Below are positions 17,225 to 26,412 of a stretch of DNA of 64,000 nt, piece by piece. Position numbers and translations under genes: made by a program. The stretch is from Rathayibacter sp. VKM Ac-2879 (GTDB taxonomy: Bacteria > Actinomycetota > Actinomycetes > Actinomycetales > Microbacteriaceae). The stretch lies in NCBI RefSeq assembly GCF_015351245.1, contig NZ_JADKSO010000001.1:1-64000 (forward strand), read 5' to 3'. Position 1 is the first letter of the stretch. Each line of letters starts with the position of its first letter. The notes under the pieces are model-generated. The model was given only the letters and a program-made list of their open reading frames with translations. It did not search any database and was not told the origin of the DNA.

Positions 17225-19519
17225 ATGGCAGACAGCCGCATCGCCGTTCCCGACACCACAGCGAACGCGGAGGCGACGCCCGAGCGGGAGCAGCCGTACG
17301 CCGCTCTGGGCCTCAAGCCCGACGAGTACGCCCAGATCCGCGAGATCCTCGGCCGGCGCCCCACGAGCGGCGAGCTCGCGATGTACTCGGTGATGTGGAG
17401 CGAGCACTGCTCGTACAAGTCGTCGAAGATCTATCTCCGCCAGTTCGGGCAGAAGGTCTCGCCCGCCATGAAGAAGAACCTCATGGTCGGCATGGGCGAG
17501 AACGCCGGAGTCGTCGACGTCGGCGAGGGCTGGGCCGTCACCTTCAAGATCGAGAGCCACAACCACCCGAGCTACATCGAGCCGTTCCAAGGGGCGGCGA
17601 CCGGAGTCGGCGGCATCGTCCGCGACATCATCTCGATGGGCGCCCGACCCGTCGCAGTCATGGACGCGCTGCGCTTCGGCGCGATCGACGACCCCGACAC
17701 GGCCCGTGTCGTGCACGGCGTCGTCGCCGGCATCTCCTTCTACGGAAACTGCCTCGGGCTGCCGAATATCGGCGGCGAGACGTATTTCGACTCTGTCTAT
17801 CAGGGCAACCCGCTCGTCAACGCGCTCGCGGTCGGGGTCCTCCGCCACGAGGACCTGCACCTCGCGAACGCCCGCGGGGTCGGCAACAAGGTCGTCCTCT
17901 TCGGCGCGCGCACGGGAGGCGACGGCATCGGCGGCGCGTCGATCCTCGCCTCCGACACCTTCGCCGACGGCGGACCCACCAAGCGCCCCGCCGTGCAGGT
18001 CGGCGACCCTTTCGCCGAGAAGGTGCTCATCGAGTGCTGTCTCGAGCTGTTTCGCAAGGACCTGGTCGAGGGCATCCAGGACCTGGGGGCCGCGGGCATC
18101 TCGTGCGCCACGTCCGAGCTCGCCTCGAACGGCGACGGCGGCATGTTCATCGAGCTCGACTCGGTGCTGCTGCGCGACCCCTCGCTCACGGCCGAGGAGA
18201 TCCTCATGTCGGAGTCGCAGGAGCGGATGATGGCCGTCGTGCGTCCCGAGAAGCTCGACGCCTTCCTCGAGATCGTCGGCAAGTGGGACGTCGAGACCAG
18301 CGTGCTCGGGGAGGTGACCGACTCCGGCCGCCTCATCATCAACTGGCACGGCGAGGAGATCGTCAACGTCGACCCGCGCACCGTCGCCGTCGACGGTCCC
18401 GTCTACGAACGCCCCATCGCCTACCCCACCTGGCTCGACGCGCTGCAGGCCGACTCCTCCTCGCGCCTGCCCCGCTCGACCGACGGAGACTCCCTCCGCG
18501 CCGAGACCCTCGCGTTGCTCGGCTCGGCGAACCTCGCCGACAAGAGCTGGATCACCTCGCAGTACGACCGCTACGTGCTCGGCAACACGGCACTGAGCTT
18601 CCCCGACGACGGAGGCATGGTCCGCGTCGACGAGGAGTCGGGACTCGGCTTCGCGGTCGCCACCGATGCCAACGGACGCTGGTGCCAGCTCGACCCGGCG
18701 CAGGGCGCCCGCCTCGCGCTGGCGGAGGCGTTCCGCAACGTCGCGGTGACCGGGGCGACCCCGGTCGCCGTCTCGGACTGCCTCAACTTCGGCAGCCCCG
18801 AGAACCCCGAGGTGATGTGGCAGTTCCGGGAGGCGGTCGGCGCGCTCGCCGACGCGTGCCTCGAACTCGAGATCCCCGTCACGGGCGGCAACGTCTCGTT
18901 CTACAACCAGACCGGCGACGTGCCGATCTTCCCGACCCCCGTCGTCGGCGTGCTCGGCGTCATCGACGACGTCGCACGCCGCATCCCCTCGGGGTGGCAG
19001 GACGAGGGCGACAACCTCTACCTCCTCGGCACGACCCGCGACGAACTCGACGGCTCCGCCTGGGCCGGGACCGTGCACGACCACCTCGGCGGACTGCCGC
19101 CACAGCTCGACCTCGCCGCCGAGAAGGACCTCGCCCAGCTGCTCTCGGCGGGTGCGAAGGAGTCGCTGATCGCCTCCGCCCACGACCTCGCCGACGGCGG
19201 CCTCGCGGTCGCGTTGGCAGAAGGCGCGATGCGCTTCGGTGTCGGTGCACGCATCTGGCTCGACGAGCTGCAGGAGCGCGACGGCGTCGATGCGACGGCC
19301 GCGCTCTTCTCGGAGTCGACCGGCCGCGTGCTCGTATCGGTGCCGCGCGAGGACGATGTGAAGTTCCGGGGGCTCTGCGAGGGACGCGGCTATTCGGTGT
19401 TGCGCATCGGCGTGACCGACGCGGCGACTCCCGCGATCGAAGTGCAGGGGCTGTTCGTGGTGCCTCTCGACGAGCTGCGCGCAGTGCACGCGGCCGTGCT
19501 GCCGCGCCACTTCGGCTGA
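17225..19519 (+). CDS. purL: FGAM synthase large subunit PurL
   Basis: The 764-residue small-type PurL subunit of phosphoribosylformylglycinamidine synthase, which uses ATP and ammonia from PurQ to convert FGAR to FGAM. Signatures include [12 protein letters not shown] (about 57-68), [39 protein letters not shown], and in the second half [19 protein letters not shown] and a [12 protein letters not shown] segment. Full length. The ATG follows GGAG at 17214-17217, and TAGGAT at 17182 is a plausible -10. It is separated from purS-purQ by seven unrelated genes, so coordination would need separate promoters. Confidence 0.96.
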   Translation: MADSRIAVPDTTANAEATPEREQPYAALGLKPDEYAQIREILGRRPTSGELAMYSVMWSEHCSYKSSKIYLRQFGQKVSPAMKKNLMVGMGENAGVVDVGEGWAVTFKIESHNHPSYIEPFQGAATGVGGIVRDIISMGARPVAVMDALRFGAIDDPDTARVVHGVVAGISFYGNCLGLPNIGGETYFDSVYQGNPLVNALAVGVLRHEDLHLANARGVGNKVVLFGARTGGDGIGGASILASDTFADGGPTKRPAVQVGDPFAEKVLIECCLELFRKDLVEGIQDLGAAGISCATSELASNGDGGMFIELDSVLLRDPSLTAEEILMSESQERMMAVVRPEKLDAFLEIVGKWDVETSVLGEVTDSGRLIINWHGEEIVNVDPRTVAVDGPVYERPIAYPTWLDALQADSSSRLPRSTDGDSLRAETLALLGSANLADKSWITSQYDRYVLGNTALSFPDDGGMVRVDEESGLGFAVATDANGRWCQLDPAQGARLALAEAFRNVAVTGATPVAVSDCLNFGSPENPEVMWQFREAVGALADACLELEIPVTGGNVSFYNQTGDVPIFPTPVVGVLGVIDDVARRIPSGWQDEGDNLYLLGTTRDELDGSAWAGTVHDHLGGLPPQLDLAAEKDLAQLLSAGAKESLIASAHDLADGGLAVALAEGAMRFGVGARIWLDELQERDGVDATAALFSESTGRVLVSVPREDDVKFRGLCEGRGYSVLRIGVTDAATPAIEVQGLFVVPLDELRAVHAAVLPRHFG

Positions 19520-19556
19520 GCCCCCGGAGTCTGCACGGTGCGGTCTGGGAGCGCGG

Positions 19557-20141
19557 TCAGCGGCCCTGGGCCGGCAGGTCGTCGGGCTCGGTGTTGTCGA
19601 GCACTCGCCCGTTCTGATCACCGACGCTGACGACGGTCGAGGGCCTCAAGTTGAGGGTGTCGCCGGCGAAGAGGCTGTCGAGGCTCACGCCGTCACGTCG
19701 CACCGAGTTGAGGGCGTCCAGGTAGTCGGGACTGAGGCAGAACCGCTCGGCGATCGGCTCCGGACTGTCGCCTGAGACGACGCGGTAGGAGGCGGGCGTG
19801 CCATCGGACGCGTTCGTGACCGTTCCGTTCGCGCCGGTCCGCGGGCCCCGATCGCGCACGACCTCGAGATCGACGCCGTCGAGAGTCCCGGTGCCGAGCG
19901 TCTGGACCGTGCATTCGGTCGAGACGGGGATCGGCGTGGTCGACACGCTCGGGAGGGGACGAGGCGTCGCCGCGACTCCGGTCGCAGCGGATTCCGGTGC
20001 CGCAGAGTCCGGTGTCGCCGAACTGGCCGCGCTCGTCTCACCGCTTCCCGCCGGCACATCGGCCGCCGACGTGCACCCCGCGAGCAGGAGCGTCGAGGAG
20101 AGGGCGATCACGATACGCAGTGTCGTCTGGCGGGCCACCAC
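19557..20141 (-). CDS. LysM-domain lipoprotein
   Basis: A 194-residue secreted lipoprotein. The signal peptide ends in the lipobox LLLAGC (lipidation at Cys23), followed by about 50 residues of Ala/Ser/Pro/Thr linker. The C-terminal part has a LysM-like module: SYRVVSGDSPEPIAERFCLSPDYLDALN, then LFAGDTLNLRPS, the usual end of a LysM repeat. It probably binds peptidoglycan outside the membrane. The start is one of two adjacent GTG codons (20141 or 20138). It converges with purL, and no operon partner is visible. Confidence 0.75.
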   Translation of the reverse strand: MVARQTTLRIVIALSSTLLLAGCTSAADVPAGSGETSAASSATPDSAAPESAATGVAATPRPLPSVSTTPIPVSTECTVQTLGTGTLDGVDLEVVRDRGPRTGANGTVTNASDGTPASYRVVSGDSPEPIAERFCLSPDYLDALNSVRRDGVSLDSLFAGDTLNLRPSTVVSVGDQNGRVLDNTEPDDLPAQGR

Positions 20142-20215
20142 GCGACTCTAACCCGCCGTGCGCCCCGAGCGGGGAGGCCGTCCGTCGAGCGCCGCGCTCC
20201 CGCACCGCCTCTCCG

Positions 20216-20302
20216 GTTCACAATTCAGGATGAGACCGAGTCAGCGCCCGCAATTACGCGAGTCGGCGTGGCCTCGGAGCCATTCCATCCTGAGTTGTGA
20301 AC
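20216..20302. repeat. 87-bp palindromic element, copy 1
   Basis: The arms GTTCACAATTCAGGATG (20216-20232) and CATCCTGAGTTGTGAAC (20286-20302) are inverted repeats with one mismatch. A second element of exactly the same total length and near-identical arms lies at 35605-35691. The centre is less conserved but can be partly aligned in one relative orientation. This copy overlaps the 3' end of the TetR gene. It looks like a small non-autonomous mobile element or REP-like palindrome. Confidence 0.7.
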
Positions 20303-21004
20303 GCCATCCGGGCTTCGGGCATGCCCTCGACCCCTGCCGTCGGGCCCGGTTCGGGCGAGGGGGGCCGAAATCGCCAGCACGAGCGCGATGAGCGTGGTCC
20401 GCAGGCGTTCCAGCGCTTCCTCGTCCGACTCCCCCGCGAGGATCGAGCGCTTCACCGCATCGTCGTATCCCGCCATGAGCAGCCGGACCGCGGTCGTCGA
20501 ATCGAGCGAGAAGGTCCTGCCCACCTGGTGCAGCGCCCCCTCCACGATCTGCACGAGCGAGGCGTCGAACCCGGCGCGGAAGTCGCGGTACTGCGACGCG
20601 ATCCGGGTGTCGCGCAACGCGAGGAGCTCGAACTCCGACTCCACCAGGCACCAGCGGCGGTTGTCGCCGGCCGGGCCTTGCAGGAAGTCGAGGATGATCA
20701 CCGCGAGAGTCTCGGCGGTGAACGGCCCGTCGACGACCTTGGGGATGGTGCGCCCCATCTGCTCGACCAGCGCGCTGATCCGGGCGCCGTTCTCGCGCTC
20801 CATCAGCGCGAAGAACAGTTCCTCCTTGGTCGAGAAGTTCGAGTAGAAGGCGCCGCGCGAGAAGCCGGCGCGTTCGCAGATCTGCTCGACGGAGGCGGTG
20901 TGCACCCCGGTCTCGGCGAAGACGTCGTAGGCGGCTTCGAGCAGACGTTCCCGCGTGCGTCCGCGACGAGAGGTCTCGGGGACAGCGTGGTCGACCGTGG
21001 TCAC
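20225..21004 (-). CDS. TetR-family regulator of the adjacent MMPL/YhgE exporter
   Basis: A 259-residue TetR repressor with an N-terminal helix-turn-helix (SVEQICERAGFSRGAFYSNF, about 38-57) and a ligand-binding helical domain. It is divergent from an MMPL transporter, and tandem palindromes lie in the gap, so it very likely represses that transporter and itself. The last 25-30 residues (from about GVHNSGWNG) are encoded by the 87-bp palindromic element, so the native C-terminus was probably replaced by insertion of that element; the core fold is complete before it. The inducer is unknown. Confidence 0.85.
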   Translation of the reverse strand: MTTVDHAVPETSRRGRTRERLLEAAYDVFAETGVHTASVEQICERAGFSRGAFYSNFSTKEELFFALMERENGARISALVEQMGRTIPKVVDGPFTAETLAVIILDFLQGPAGDNRRWCLVESEFELLALRDTRIASQYRDFRAGFDASLVQIVEGALHQVGRTFSLDSTTAVRLLMAGYDDAVKRSILAGESDEEALERLRTTLIALVLAISAPLARTGPDGRGRGHARSPDGVHNSGWNGSEATPTRVIAGADSVSS

Positions 21005-21060
21005 CCTGCACCTCCGAACTGGATACTCTCGTCGCTCTTCACTGTACGCGATGCATTCAC

Positions 21061-21088
21061 GTATCCCATACGCTCCTGTATCCGATAC
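21061..21088. promoter_or_regulatory. Tandem TetR operators between regulator and exporter
   Basis: GTATCCCATAC (21061-21071) and GTATCCGATAC (21078-21088) are two short palindromes spaced 17 bp apart, followed by a half site GTGTATCA near 21093. All share the GTATC/GATAC core. They sit in the divergent interval between the TetR gene and the MMPL gene, the expected place for the operator of this pair. Confidence 0.6.
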
Positions 21089-21165
21089 GCTCGTGTATCA
21101 GAGCGCGAGTGCACGCTCTGGGTACAGAGCCGTATCGCCCGTCCTCACCACTGTCAGGAGACCGC

Positions 21166-23958
21166 GTGTCGTCGCTGCTCTACCGCCTCGGTCGTCGCGT
21201 CTATCGCGGCCACCGTCTCGTCGCCGCCCTCTGGCTGCTCATCGTCCTCGCCGGAGGAGGAGGCGCGCTGCTGCTCAACCAGGGCACCGACAACACCTTC
21301 GCCATCCCGGGCACGCAGTCGCAGACCGCGCTCGACCAGCTCGAGCGCACCTTCCCGCAAGTGAGCGGCACCTCCGCCCGCTACGTGGTAGTCGCGCCCG
21401 ACGGAGGCAGCGTCCAGGACGCCGCCATCAAAGGCCCCGTCAGCGAGGCGGTCACCGCCCTCGGCACGGTCGAGGAGGTCGCCGCCGTCACCGACCCCTA
21501 CTCCAGCACCGTCTCGGGCACCATCTCCGAGAAGGAGAACGCCCTCGTCCTCACCGCTCAGATGGACGGCTCCGCGACCACGACCAGCGTCGCCAGTCGC
21601 GACGCGCTGAAGGCGGAGGCGACGACGCTCCAGGAGGCGCTGCCCGCCGGCTCCGTCGTCTCGCTCGGCGGCGACCTCTTCGCCCAGAACCTGCCCGCGG
21701 TCTCGGCGACGGAGGCGATCGGCCTCGTCGTGGCGCTCGTCGTCCTCGTGCTCACCTTCGGCTCGTTCCTCGCGGCGGGCATGCCACTGGTGACGGCGCT
21801 CCTGGGGGTCGCCCTTTCGATGTCGGCGATCTTCATCGCCACCCGCTTCGCCACGATCTCATCGACGACTCCCTTGCTGGCGCTCATGTTGGGCCTCGCC
21901 GTCGGCATCGACTACGCCCTCTTCATCATCAGTCGCCACCAAGACCAACTGCGGCAGGGCATGGACCCGGAGGAGTCGACCGCGCGCGCGACAGCGACAG
22001 CCGGCTCCGCGGTGGTGTTCGCCGGCCTGACCGTCATCATCGCCCTGGCCGGGCTCTCGGTCGCGGGCATCCCGTTCCTCACCACGATGGGCATCGCGGC
22101 GGCGGGCGGAGTCGCGATCGCTGTGGTCATCGCGCTCACGCTCACTCCCGCGCTGCTGGGCTTCGCGGGCGAGCGCTTGCGACCGAAGGAGCGGCGCGCG
22201 AAGCGCAAGGCCGCCGCGAGTGCCCACGCCGATCCGACGGCCGCCGAGGAGGTGTCTGCGTCCGGCAGCCATCCGCACGCCGAGGTGCCGCGCGGCTTCT
22301 TCCGCGGCTGGGTCCGGGTGGTCACCCGGTTCCCCCTCGTGACGATCATCGCGGTCGTCGGGGTCCTCGGAGTCGCCAGCATCCCGGCGCTGAGCCTTCG
22401 GCTGGCGCTCCCCGACGCCGGTTCGCAGAGCGTCGGCTCGCCGGCCCGCACGACGTACGACCTGCTCGCCGAGAACTTCGGCCCGGGTTACAACGGTCCG
22501 CTCATCGTCACCGGCACGATCATCGGCTCGACCGACCCGCTCGGCCTGATGGGCGACCTCAAGGGAGAGATCGAGAAGCTCGACGGCGTCGCCTCCGTGC
22601 CCCTGGCCACCCCGAACCAGACCGCGGACACCGGCATCATCCAGGTGATCCCGAGCGGCGGTCCCGATTCAGAGTCGACCAAGGCGCTGGTCTCCGAGAT
22701 CCGCGACAAGCACGACTACTTCCAGCAGAAATATGGTGTCGACCTGGCGGTGACCGGTCAGACGGCTGTCGGCATCGATATCTCGGACACGCTCGCGAGG
22801 GCGCTCCTGCCGTTCGGCTTGCTCGTCGTCGGCCTCTCGCTGGTGCTGCTCACGATGGTGTTCCGCTCTCTGTGGGTGCCGCTCAAGGCGACCCTCGGCT
22901 ATCTGCTCTCGGTCGGCGCCTCCTTCGGAGCGGTGTCGGCGGTGTTCGAGTGGGGATGGTTCGCGGACGCCGTCCACGTGGATAAGACCGGGCCGATCAT
23001 CAGCTTCATGCCGATCATCTTGATGGGCGTGCTGTTCGGCCTCGCGATGGACTACGAGGTGTTCCTCGTCTCGCGGATGCGCGAGGACTACGTGCACGGG
23101 CGTCCGGCGCGGGCAGCGGTCGAGTCGGGCTTCGTCGGCTCGGCGAAGGTCGTCACCGCGGCCGCGATCATCATGTTCTCGGTCTTCGCCGCGTTCGTGC
23201 CGGAGGGGGACATCAACATCAAGCCGATCGCGCTCGGTCTCGCGGTAGGCGTGTTCGTCGATGCGTTCATCGTCCGCATGACGCTGGTGCCGGCCGTGCT
23301 GCACCTGCTCGGCGATCGCGCCTGGCACATGCCGGCGTGGCTCGACCGCCTCCTGCCCTCGTTCGACGTCGAGGGCGAGGGGCTCACCAAGGAGCTCGCG
23401 CTCGCCGACTGGCCCGAACCCGGGTCGGCCGACGCGATCGCGGCCGAGGGCCTCTGCCTCGACGGCCCAGACGGCCCGGTCTACCGCGACGTCGCGGTGC
23501 GCGTGCCGGCCGGCGCCTCCCTCGTCGTGCACGGGCCGCACCGCTCGGGCCGCACCGCGCTGCTGCTCACGCTCGCGGGGCGCATGGCACCCGACTCCGG
23601 TCGCCTCAAGGTCGACGGCCTCGTCGTCCCCATCCGGTCCGCCGCGGTGCGCGGGCGGGTCGGTCTCGTGCGGCTCGCGGGAGCCGCCGATCCCGTCGCC
23701 GACGTGCGCGCGGCGCTCGAGACGGCGCCTCCGATCGTGGTGATCGACGACCTCGACACGGTGACCGATCCGCTCCTGCGCGAGGGCATCCGCGCCGAGC
23801 TCGAGTCGGCGCGCAGCCGGTCCGAGCAGGCCGGGCACGCCTTCACCGTGGTCGCCTCCTCCGTCGACGCCGAGGCGCTCGACGACATCCTCCCCGACCG
23901 CGACGAGCTCGCGGTCTCCCCCGTGGCCGAGCGCCGCGCGATCGCAAAGGTCCTCTGA
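21166..23958 (+). CDS. MMPL transporter fused to a C-terminal P-loop ATPase-like domain
   Basis: A 930-residue protein. Residues 1 to about 730 form a complete MMPL/RND exporter with two membrane blocks; both GxDY motifs are present (GLAVGIDYALFIISR and LAMDYEVFLVSRM). After a linker, residues of about 745-930 resemble an ABC nucleotide-binding domain: Walker A GPHRSGRTALLL (around 790-797), then MAPDSGRLKVDGL, and a Walker B-like PPIVVIDDLD. The LSGGQ signature is not recognisable, so hydrolysis is doubtful. The GTG at 21166 is preceded by AGGAG at a 5-nt gap. The YhgE/Pip gene begins 3 nt downstream, and a divergent TetR gene lies upstream. RND pumps are proton-driven, so a fused ATPase fold is unusual. 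Confidence 0.87.
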   Translation: MSSLLYRLGRRVYRGHRLVAALWLLIVLAGGGGALLLNQGTDNTFAIPGTQSQTALDQLERTFPQVSGTSARYVVVAPDGGSVQDAAIKGPVSEAVTALGTVEEVAAVTDPYSSTVSGTISEKENALVLTAQMDGSATTTSVASRDALKAEATTLQEALPAGSVVSLGGDLFAQNLPAVSATEAIGLVVALVVLVLTFGSFLAAGMPLVTALLGVALSMSAIFIATRFATISSTTPLLALMLGLAVGIDYALFIISRHQDQLRQGMDPEESTARATATAGSAVVFAGLTVIIALAGLSVAGIPFLTTMGIAAAGGVAIAVVIALTLTPALLGFAGERLRPKERRAKRKAAASAHADPTAAEEVSASGSHPHAEVPRGFFRGWVRVVTRFPLVTIIAVVGVLGVASIPALSLRLALPDAGSQSVGSPARTTYDLLAENFGPGYNGPLIVTGTIIGSTDPLGLMGDLKGEIEKLDGVASVPLATPNQTADTGIIQVIPSGGPDSESTKALVSEIRDKHDYFQQKYGVDLAVTGQTAVGIDISDTLARALLPFGLLVVGLSLVLLTMVFRSLWVPLKATLGYLLSVGASFGAVSAVFEWGWFADAVHVDKTGPIISFMPIILMGVLFGLAMDYEVFLVSRMREDYVHGRPARAAVESGFVGSAKVVTAAAIIMFSVFAAFVPEGDINIKPIALGLAVGVFVDAFIVRMTLVPAVLHLLGDRAWHMPAWLDRLLPSFDVEGEGLTKELALADWPEPGSADAIAAEGLCLDGPDGPVYRDVAVRVPAGASLVVHGPHRSGRTALLLTLAGRMAPDSGRLKVDGLVVPIRSAAVRGRVGLVRLAGAADPVADVRAALETAPPIVVIDDLDTVTDPLLREGIRAELESARSRSEQAGHAFTVVASSVDAEALDDILPDRDELAVSPVAERRAIAKVL

Positions 23959-23961
23959 CAG

Positions 23962-26208
23962 ATGGCTCTCTTCTCGCTCGAACGCCCCCGCGGCGTCAAG
24001 AAGGTGTCCTGGGTGACGCTTCTCGGGATCGTCCTGGTCCCCCTCGTCATCGGCGGCCTCCTGGTGTGGGCGCTCTGGAACCCCACCGAGCGCCTCAACT
24101 CGATCACGGCCGCGGTCGTGAACGAGGACACACCGGTGCAGATCAACGGCCAGACCGTGCCGCTGGGCCGACAGCTCGCGGCGGGCCTCGTCACCGGAGG
24201 CGCGGCGAGTTCCGATCCGACGGCTACCGCGACCCCGTCGGCGAGCCCGACCCCTGTGCCCGACGTGTCGGGGTCGACCTCGACCACCAACTTCACGTGG
24301 GTCCTCACCGACAAGGACGATGCAGCGAAGGGCCTCGCCGACGGCAGCTACGCCACCGTGGTGACCATCCCCTCCACCTTCTCGGCCGCGGCCACCTCCT
24401 ATGCCGGAGACGCCGCGAAGGCAACCAAGGCCACGATCGACATCGCGACGAGCGAGAAGGCCAAGCTCGTCGACGACGCCATCTCGGCGACGGTCACGAG
24501 CACCGCGACCTCCCTGCTCAACACGCAGCTGACAACCACCTACCTCCAGAACCTCTATGTGGGCTTCAACACCCTCCACGACCAGATCGGCAAGGCCGCC
24601 GACGGCGCGGGATCGCTCGCGGACGGTGCTCAGCAGCTCGGCACAGGCGCGTCGTCGCTCGCCGACGGCACGAGCAGCCTCGCGAACGGCATCGGCGATC
24701 TCGCCACGGGCGCGTCCTCGCTCTCGGGAGGCGTCGCGCAGCTCGGCACGGGCGCCTCCGCCCTCGCCGACGGCATCGGGCAGCTGGGCTCGGGCGCCAC
24801 GTCGCTCTCGGGAGGCGTCTCGCAGCTCGCGACGGGTGCACGCGCCTCCGCGACGGGCGCCACGTCGTTGCAGGGCGGCGCCTCAGGCCTCGCCGACGGC
24901 CTCGACACCCTCGCGGGCGGAGTGGCGAAGCTGGGCGATTCCGCGACGACCGCGTCCCAGGCGGCCTCGCAGTCTGCGGTGACCACTGGCACTGCGCTCG
25001 GGACGATCGCGGAACTCGCGAAGTCGTGCTCGAAGGAGACCCCGGCGTGTGCGCTCATCCTCGCCGAGGCGGGCAAGCAGCTCGACACGGGAAACACGGA
25101 CGGCGCGCTCCACCAGGCGGGCGTGACCGCGGCGTACTCGGCCGGCATCGCCGCGGGCATCACGCAGGGTGCCGACGGCACCCCCTCCCTCGTCGCGGGC
25201 ACGCAGCAGTCCGCCGCTGGCGCGCGGTCGCTCGCGGGAAGCATCGGCCAACTCGCCGACGGGCTGACGCAGCTCGCCGCGGGGGCCGACGGCGCAGCGG
25301 GAGGCGCCGCACAGCTCGCGACCGGCGCGGGGGCGAGCGCCGACGGCGCCCGTCAGCTCGCGGGCGGAGCCACTTCGGCAGCGGGCGGCGCCGCGGCGCT
25401 CGCCACGGGCGCCTCCTCCGCCGCGGACGGAGCCAAGCAGCTCGCCGAGGGCGCGGGCGGCGTCTCGGACGGCGCCGTGCAGCTCGCCGACGGGACCCGC
25501 TCGCTCGCGACCGGTCTCGGCTCGGCCGTGGCCCAGCTGCCGAGCTACACCGACTCCGAGTCGAAGAACCTCGCCGACGTCGTGTCGGACCCGGTGACGA
25601 ACTCGAGCGACACGAGCGACCTGTTCGGCGCCTCGAGCGTTCCCTTCTTCGCCACGATCGCGCTGTGGCTCGGCGCTCTCGCGACCTTCCTGGTCCTTGC
25701 GGCGTTCTCGCATCGGGCGCTGTCGTCGACCCGTTCCTCGGCCGCGCTGGCGCTGTCGTCCTACGTTCCGGCCCTCGTGATCGGCCTCGTGCAGGGACTG
25801 GTCGTCGCGATCGTGATGAGCAACGTGGCGGGCCTCGCCCCCGGACGCTGGATCGGCTTCGCGCTGCTCTCGATGCTGGCGGGCGCCTCCTTCGCCGCAG
25901 TGAACCAGGGCCTGGTGGCACTGCTCGGAGGCGTCGGCAGGTTCATCTCGATGGTCGCCGCGGTGATCGGCCTCGGCGCCGGCATCATCTCGACGGCGCC
26001 AGGGGTCTTCGACACGGCGCTGGACGTCCTACCGCTCTCGGCCGCGCAGAACGCGCTGGCGGGAGTCGTCGAGGGCACCGGCGGGACGGGTGGCGCGGTG
26101 GTCGGCCTCGTGCTCTGGCTGCTGTTCGGGCTGCTGCTCACGGTCGTCGCGATAGCGCGCCGGCGGGTCACCTCTCTCCGTGCCCTGGTGCGCACCGCGG
26201 AGGCGTAG
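23962..26208 (+). CDS. YhgE/Pip-domain membrane protein
   Basis: A 748-residue membrane protein of the YhgE/Pip family (phage infection protein-like, related to ABC-2 permeases). One membrane helix lies near residues 20-40 (TLLGIVLVPLVIGGLLVWALW). An extracellular domain follows, with a long run of heptad-like repeats around LADGxxxLAxGASSL (about 215-510), which may form a helical stalk. A C-terminal block of about five membrane helices lies at about 555-735. It follows the MMPL-ATPase gene by 3 nt, so the two are one operon under the TetR regulator. They may form one export complex, with the ATPase-like tail of the first gene serving this permease; that is inference. Confidence 0.85.
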   Translation: MALFSLERPRGVKKVSWVTLLGIVLVPLVIGGLLVWALWNPTERLNSITAAVVNEDTPVQINGQTVPLGRQLAAGLVTGGAASSDPTATATPSASPTPVPDVSGSTSTTNFTWVLTDKDDAAKGLADGSYATVVTIPSTFSAAATSYAGDAAKATKATIDIATSEKAKLVDDAISATVTSTATSLLNTQLTTTYLQNLYVGFNTLHDQIGKAADGAGSLADGAQQLGTGASSLADGTSSLANGIGDLATGASSLSGGVAQLGTGASALADGIGQLGSGATSLSGGVSQLATGARASATGATSLQGGASGLADGLDTLAGGVAKLGDSATTASQAASQSAVTTGTALGTIAELAKSCSKETPACALILAEAGKQLDTGNTDGALHQAGVTAAYSAGIAAGITQGADGTPSLVAGTQQSAAGARSLAGSIGQLADGLTQLAAGADGAAGGAAQLATGAGASADGARQLAGGATSAAGGAAALATGASSAADGAKQLAEGAGGVSDGAVQLADGTRSLATGLGSAVAQLPSYTDSESKNLADVVSDPVTNSSDTSDLFGASSVPFFATIALWLGALATFLVLAAFSHRALSSTRSSAALALSSYVPALVIGLVQGLVVAIVMSNVAGLAPGRWIGFALLSMLAGASFAAVNQGLVALLGGVGRFISMVAAVIGLGAGIISTAPGVFDTALDVLPLSAAQNALAGVVEGTGGTGGAVVGLVLWLLFGLLLTVVAIARRRVTSLRALVRTAEA

Positions 26209-26214
26209 GCGCAC

Positions 26215-26242
26215 GGCCGGGGAGACGCGCGCCTCCCCGGCC
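26215..26242 (+). terminator. Hairpin terminator after the MMPL-YhgE operon
   Basis: GGCCGGGGAG (26215-26224) and CTCCCCGGCC (26233-26242) form a perfect 10-bp stem with an 8-nt loop, starting 7 bp after the YhgE stop. There is no strong U-tract. Confidence 0.65.
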
Positions 26243-26322
26243 TCTGCCCGCTCGGCGGGACTGCCGCGCTGTACGTGCCATTCGAGCTCCCTCTGGGCGC
26301 GCACATGTTCACGGAGGTCAGC

Positions 26323-26340
26323 CACCCCAGACCTGGGGTG
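26323..26340. promoter_or_regulatory. Perfect 8-bp-arm palindrome
   Basis: CACCCCAG-AC-CTGGGGTG lies between the YhgE gene and the membrane-protein gene at 26413, about 60 bp before the latter's -10 hexamer TAGGCT. It may be an operator for that gene or a second weak terminator; sequence alone does not decide. Confidence 0.35.
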
Positions 26341-26412
26341 ACCGTGCCGGAGACCGTGCTGCAGCCGGATCACGTAGCGTCTTCCCGAGGCTTCGGCCGT
26401 TAGGCTGGCGCG

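Noticed and set aside
17120..19621. An 833-codon frame opposite purL
   Set aside because: It lies across purL with low-complexity Asp/Arg/Gly composition and no domain; purL itself is certain.
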